Of a stretch of 6,802 nt of DNA, positions 5,793 through 6,802 are shown one piece after another (within the stretch, counting starts at the first letter, position 1; each line of letters opens with the position of its first letter). The position numbers and the translations under genes were made by a program. The notes beneath the pieces were generated by a model. It worked only from the letters and a program-made list of their open reading frames with translations. It was not told the origin of the DNA and did not search any database. The stretch comes from JABABV01 sp965222855. GTDB lineage: Bacteria > Bacillota_I > Bacilli_A > Mycoplasmatales > JABABV01. Location of the stretch: positions 1 through 6,802 of the forward strand of contig CBDCUL010000003.1 of assembly GCA_965222855.1 (NCBI GenBank). The letters run 5' to 3'.

Positions 5793-6802
5793 ATGAAATG
5801 ATCAAGAGTGCTTAAAATATCTAGTTTAGCAATAATGATAACTATTAGTAGCGCTTGCTCCATTGTTAGCTGTGGCCATAAAGCGATTAGTCCGCCAACA
5901 GAATATTCATTTTCAAAATGAGTTAAAGCAGCTGAGTCAGAATCAATCGTTAATATTATTGATTCTGCTCAGCCACCAGCGGCTAACTGACATGATTTAA
6001 GAAGCGATGATTTAATTCGAGGACCTTTAAATATTAATGATGCGGTTATTACTATTCCGATTATTGCAATTTCTCTAATTCAAAAAGCAACTTTTAGCAT
6101 TAGTTATAATGAGTATCATCAATATCAAGTTAGTGACTGAGGCTGTTCAATTAAACCAACTTCGCCAACTGATTTTAATTTCTTTAAAATTATTGCTAAA
6201 GTTGAAAAACCGATCAATATTGTAGCAGCAACTACTCCAAAAGGATGAAGTAATTTACCTAATAATGACTTACGCAATACAAAAGTATATGCTACTCCCA
6301 AAGCTGTATTTATGGAACTTGTTGCCACTTCTAAAAATGAAATAGCTGTTTTTAGTGCGACTTATAAAGCTGGACTAACTTATAGCATAAATGATTGAAA
6401 ATGTATTAGTCAACCGCAAGTGCTTCCAAATTTTGATCAGTTTACAAAAAAAGCTGAGGCTGAGAGTGCAATAAACATTGTCAAAGCAGCTCATCCAAAA
6501 GTTGATGATTGAGATGGAATAACAGCTGGTGATTTAGAAGCTGGTAATTGAACTGTTAAAGAAAGAACAATTTATGTTTATATAACTCGGCTATCGACGC
6601 AAAGAATTGCGCGCTTTAGTATTACTTATGACTCATTTCATCCTTATAATGTATCAATGTGAAAATGTATTCAACAACCAAATAAGCCATATGATTTTAC
6701 AGATTTCAAAAAAAGTGCTTTAAGTGAAAATTCTTATAACATCGTTCATAATTCAACACCGCGTGTTACTCGTTGAGCTGATGTTCCCGCAGCTAAACTG
6801 CA
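5793..6802 (+). CDS. Tandem-repeat surface lipoprotein (3'-truncated)
   Basis: The gene runs off the window after 336 codons. The N-terminus is a lipoprotein signal: basic MKWSRVLK, a hydrophobic stretch (9-24), then IVSC|G with the lipidated Cys at 27, the usual spiroplasma form. The protein should be exported and anchored to the outer face of the membrane. From residue 40 it consists of tandem repeats starting at F40, F128, F214 and F302 (the last cut). Each has the pattern F-x2-F-x3-A-x2-E-x3-NIV near its start, then a P-x3/5-W and DL region, then FSxTY and DW/MW-x-C-I-x-QP near its end, with one Cys per repeat. The start at 5793 follows AAGGGAG by nine bases; the in-frame ATG at 5772 overlaps the promoter and precedes that site. 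All 10 Trp codons are TGA. The repeat family is not recognised. A surface or adhesion role is inference. Confidence 0.85.
5910..6802 (+). repeat. Tandem protein repeats of 86-88 residues in the lipoprotein
   Basis: Unit 1 spans 5910-6173 (88 residues), unit 2 6174-6431 (86), unit 3 6432-6695 (88), and unit 4 begins at 6696 and is cut by the window end. The anchor N-I-V/I falls at residues 54, 142, 228 and 316. The closing motifs are SDWGCSIKP, NDWKCISQP and SMWKCIQQP. The units are clearly homologous as protein but diverged in DNA, so they are old duplications. Confidence 0.85.

Noticed and set aside
5772..5795. Upstream in-frame ATG of the lipoprotein (5772-5774)
   Set aside because: It overlaps the -10 region, and the ribosome site AAGGGAG lies after it; starting at 5793 gives a normal lipoprotein signal.
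1..6802. CRISPR arrays, tRNA or rRNA genes, insertion sequences, prophage genes
   Set aside because: No regularly spaced direct repeats, no cloverleaf-like sequence, and no transposase or phage-type product were seen.

Overview
The window reads as Mollicutes DNA, most likely Spiroplasma. It is very AT-rich, and every long reading frame stays open only if TGA is read as Trp (genetic code 4). The glycerol-kinase-like gene has 12 in-frame TGA codons and the lipoprotein has 10. A spiroplasma-type lipoprotein with an IVSC|G lipobox and a CIRCE-regulated dnaJ fit this group. The genus is an inference; no species can be named from the sequence alone.

Layout. Positions 1-108 hold the last 35 codons of a probable membrane protein, ending inside an AT-only hairpin with a T tail. 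Positions 170-1693 (+) hold a full-length FGGY/glycerol-kinase homologue in which nearly every catalytic and nucleotide-binding motif has been replaced. It converges on an APC-family amino-acid permease (3263-1710, -); the two stop codons lie in the two arms of one shared bidirectional terminator. The 226-bp region upstream of the permease is unusual. It contains an 87-bp nested inverted repeat with a GC-rich core, a possible 29-codon leader ORF, and a perfect 11-bp terminator hairpin in what should be the permease mRNA leader. Next comes dnaJ (4602-3490, -), which starts at GTG and has a consensus sigma-A promoter overlapped by a CIRCE (HrcA) operator, plus two palindromes in its 5' leader. 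Divergent from dnaJ is a degV-family gene (4831-5694, +), followed by a strong terminator. The window ends inside a lipoprotein gene (5793 onward, +) built from tandem repeats of 86-88 residues.

How the parts relate. No multi-gene pathway is encoded here; these are mostly separate transcription units with their own terminators. dnaJ is a cytosolic co-chaperone under heat-shock control. DegV-family proteins bind acyl chains. The permease imports amino acids for an auxotroph. The lipoprotein is a surface protein.

The most unusual items are the intact but apparently non-catalytic glycerol-kinase paralogue, the permease leader region with its hairpins and possible leader peptide, the His-rich extracellular loop of the permease, and the tandem-repeat lipoprotein.
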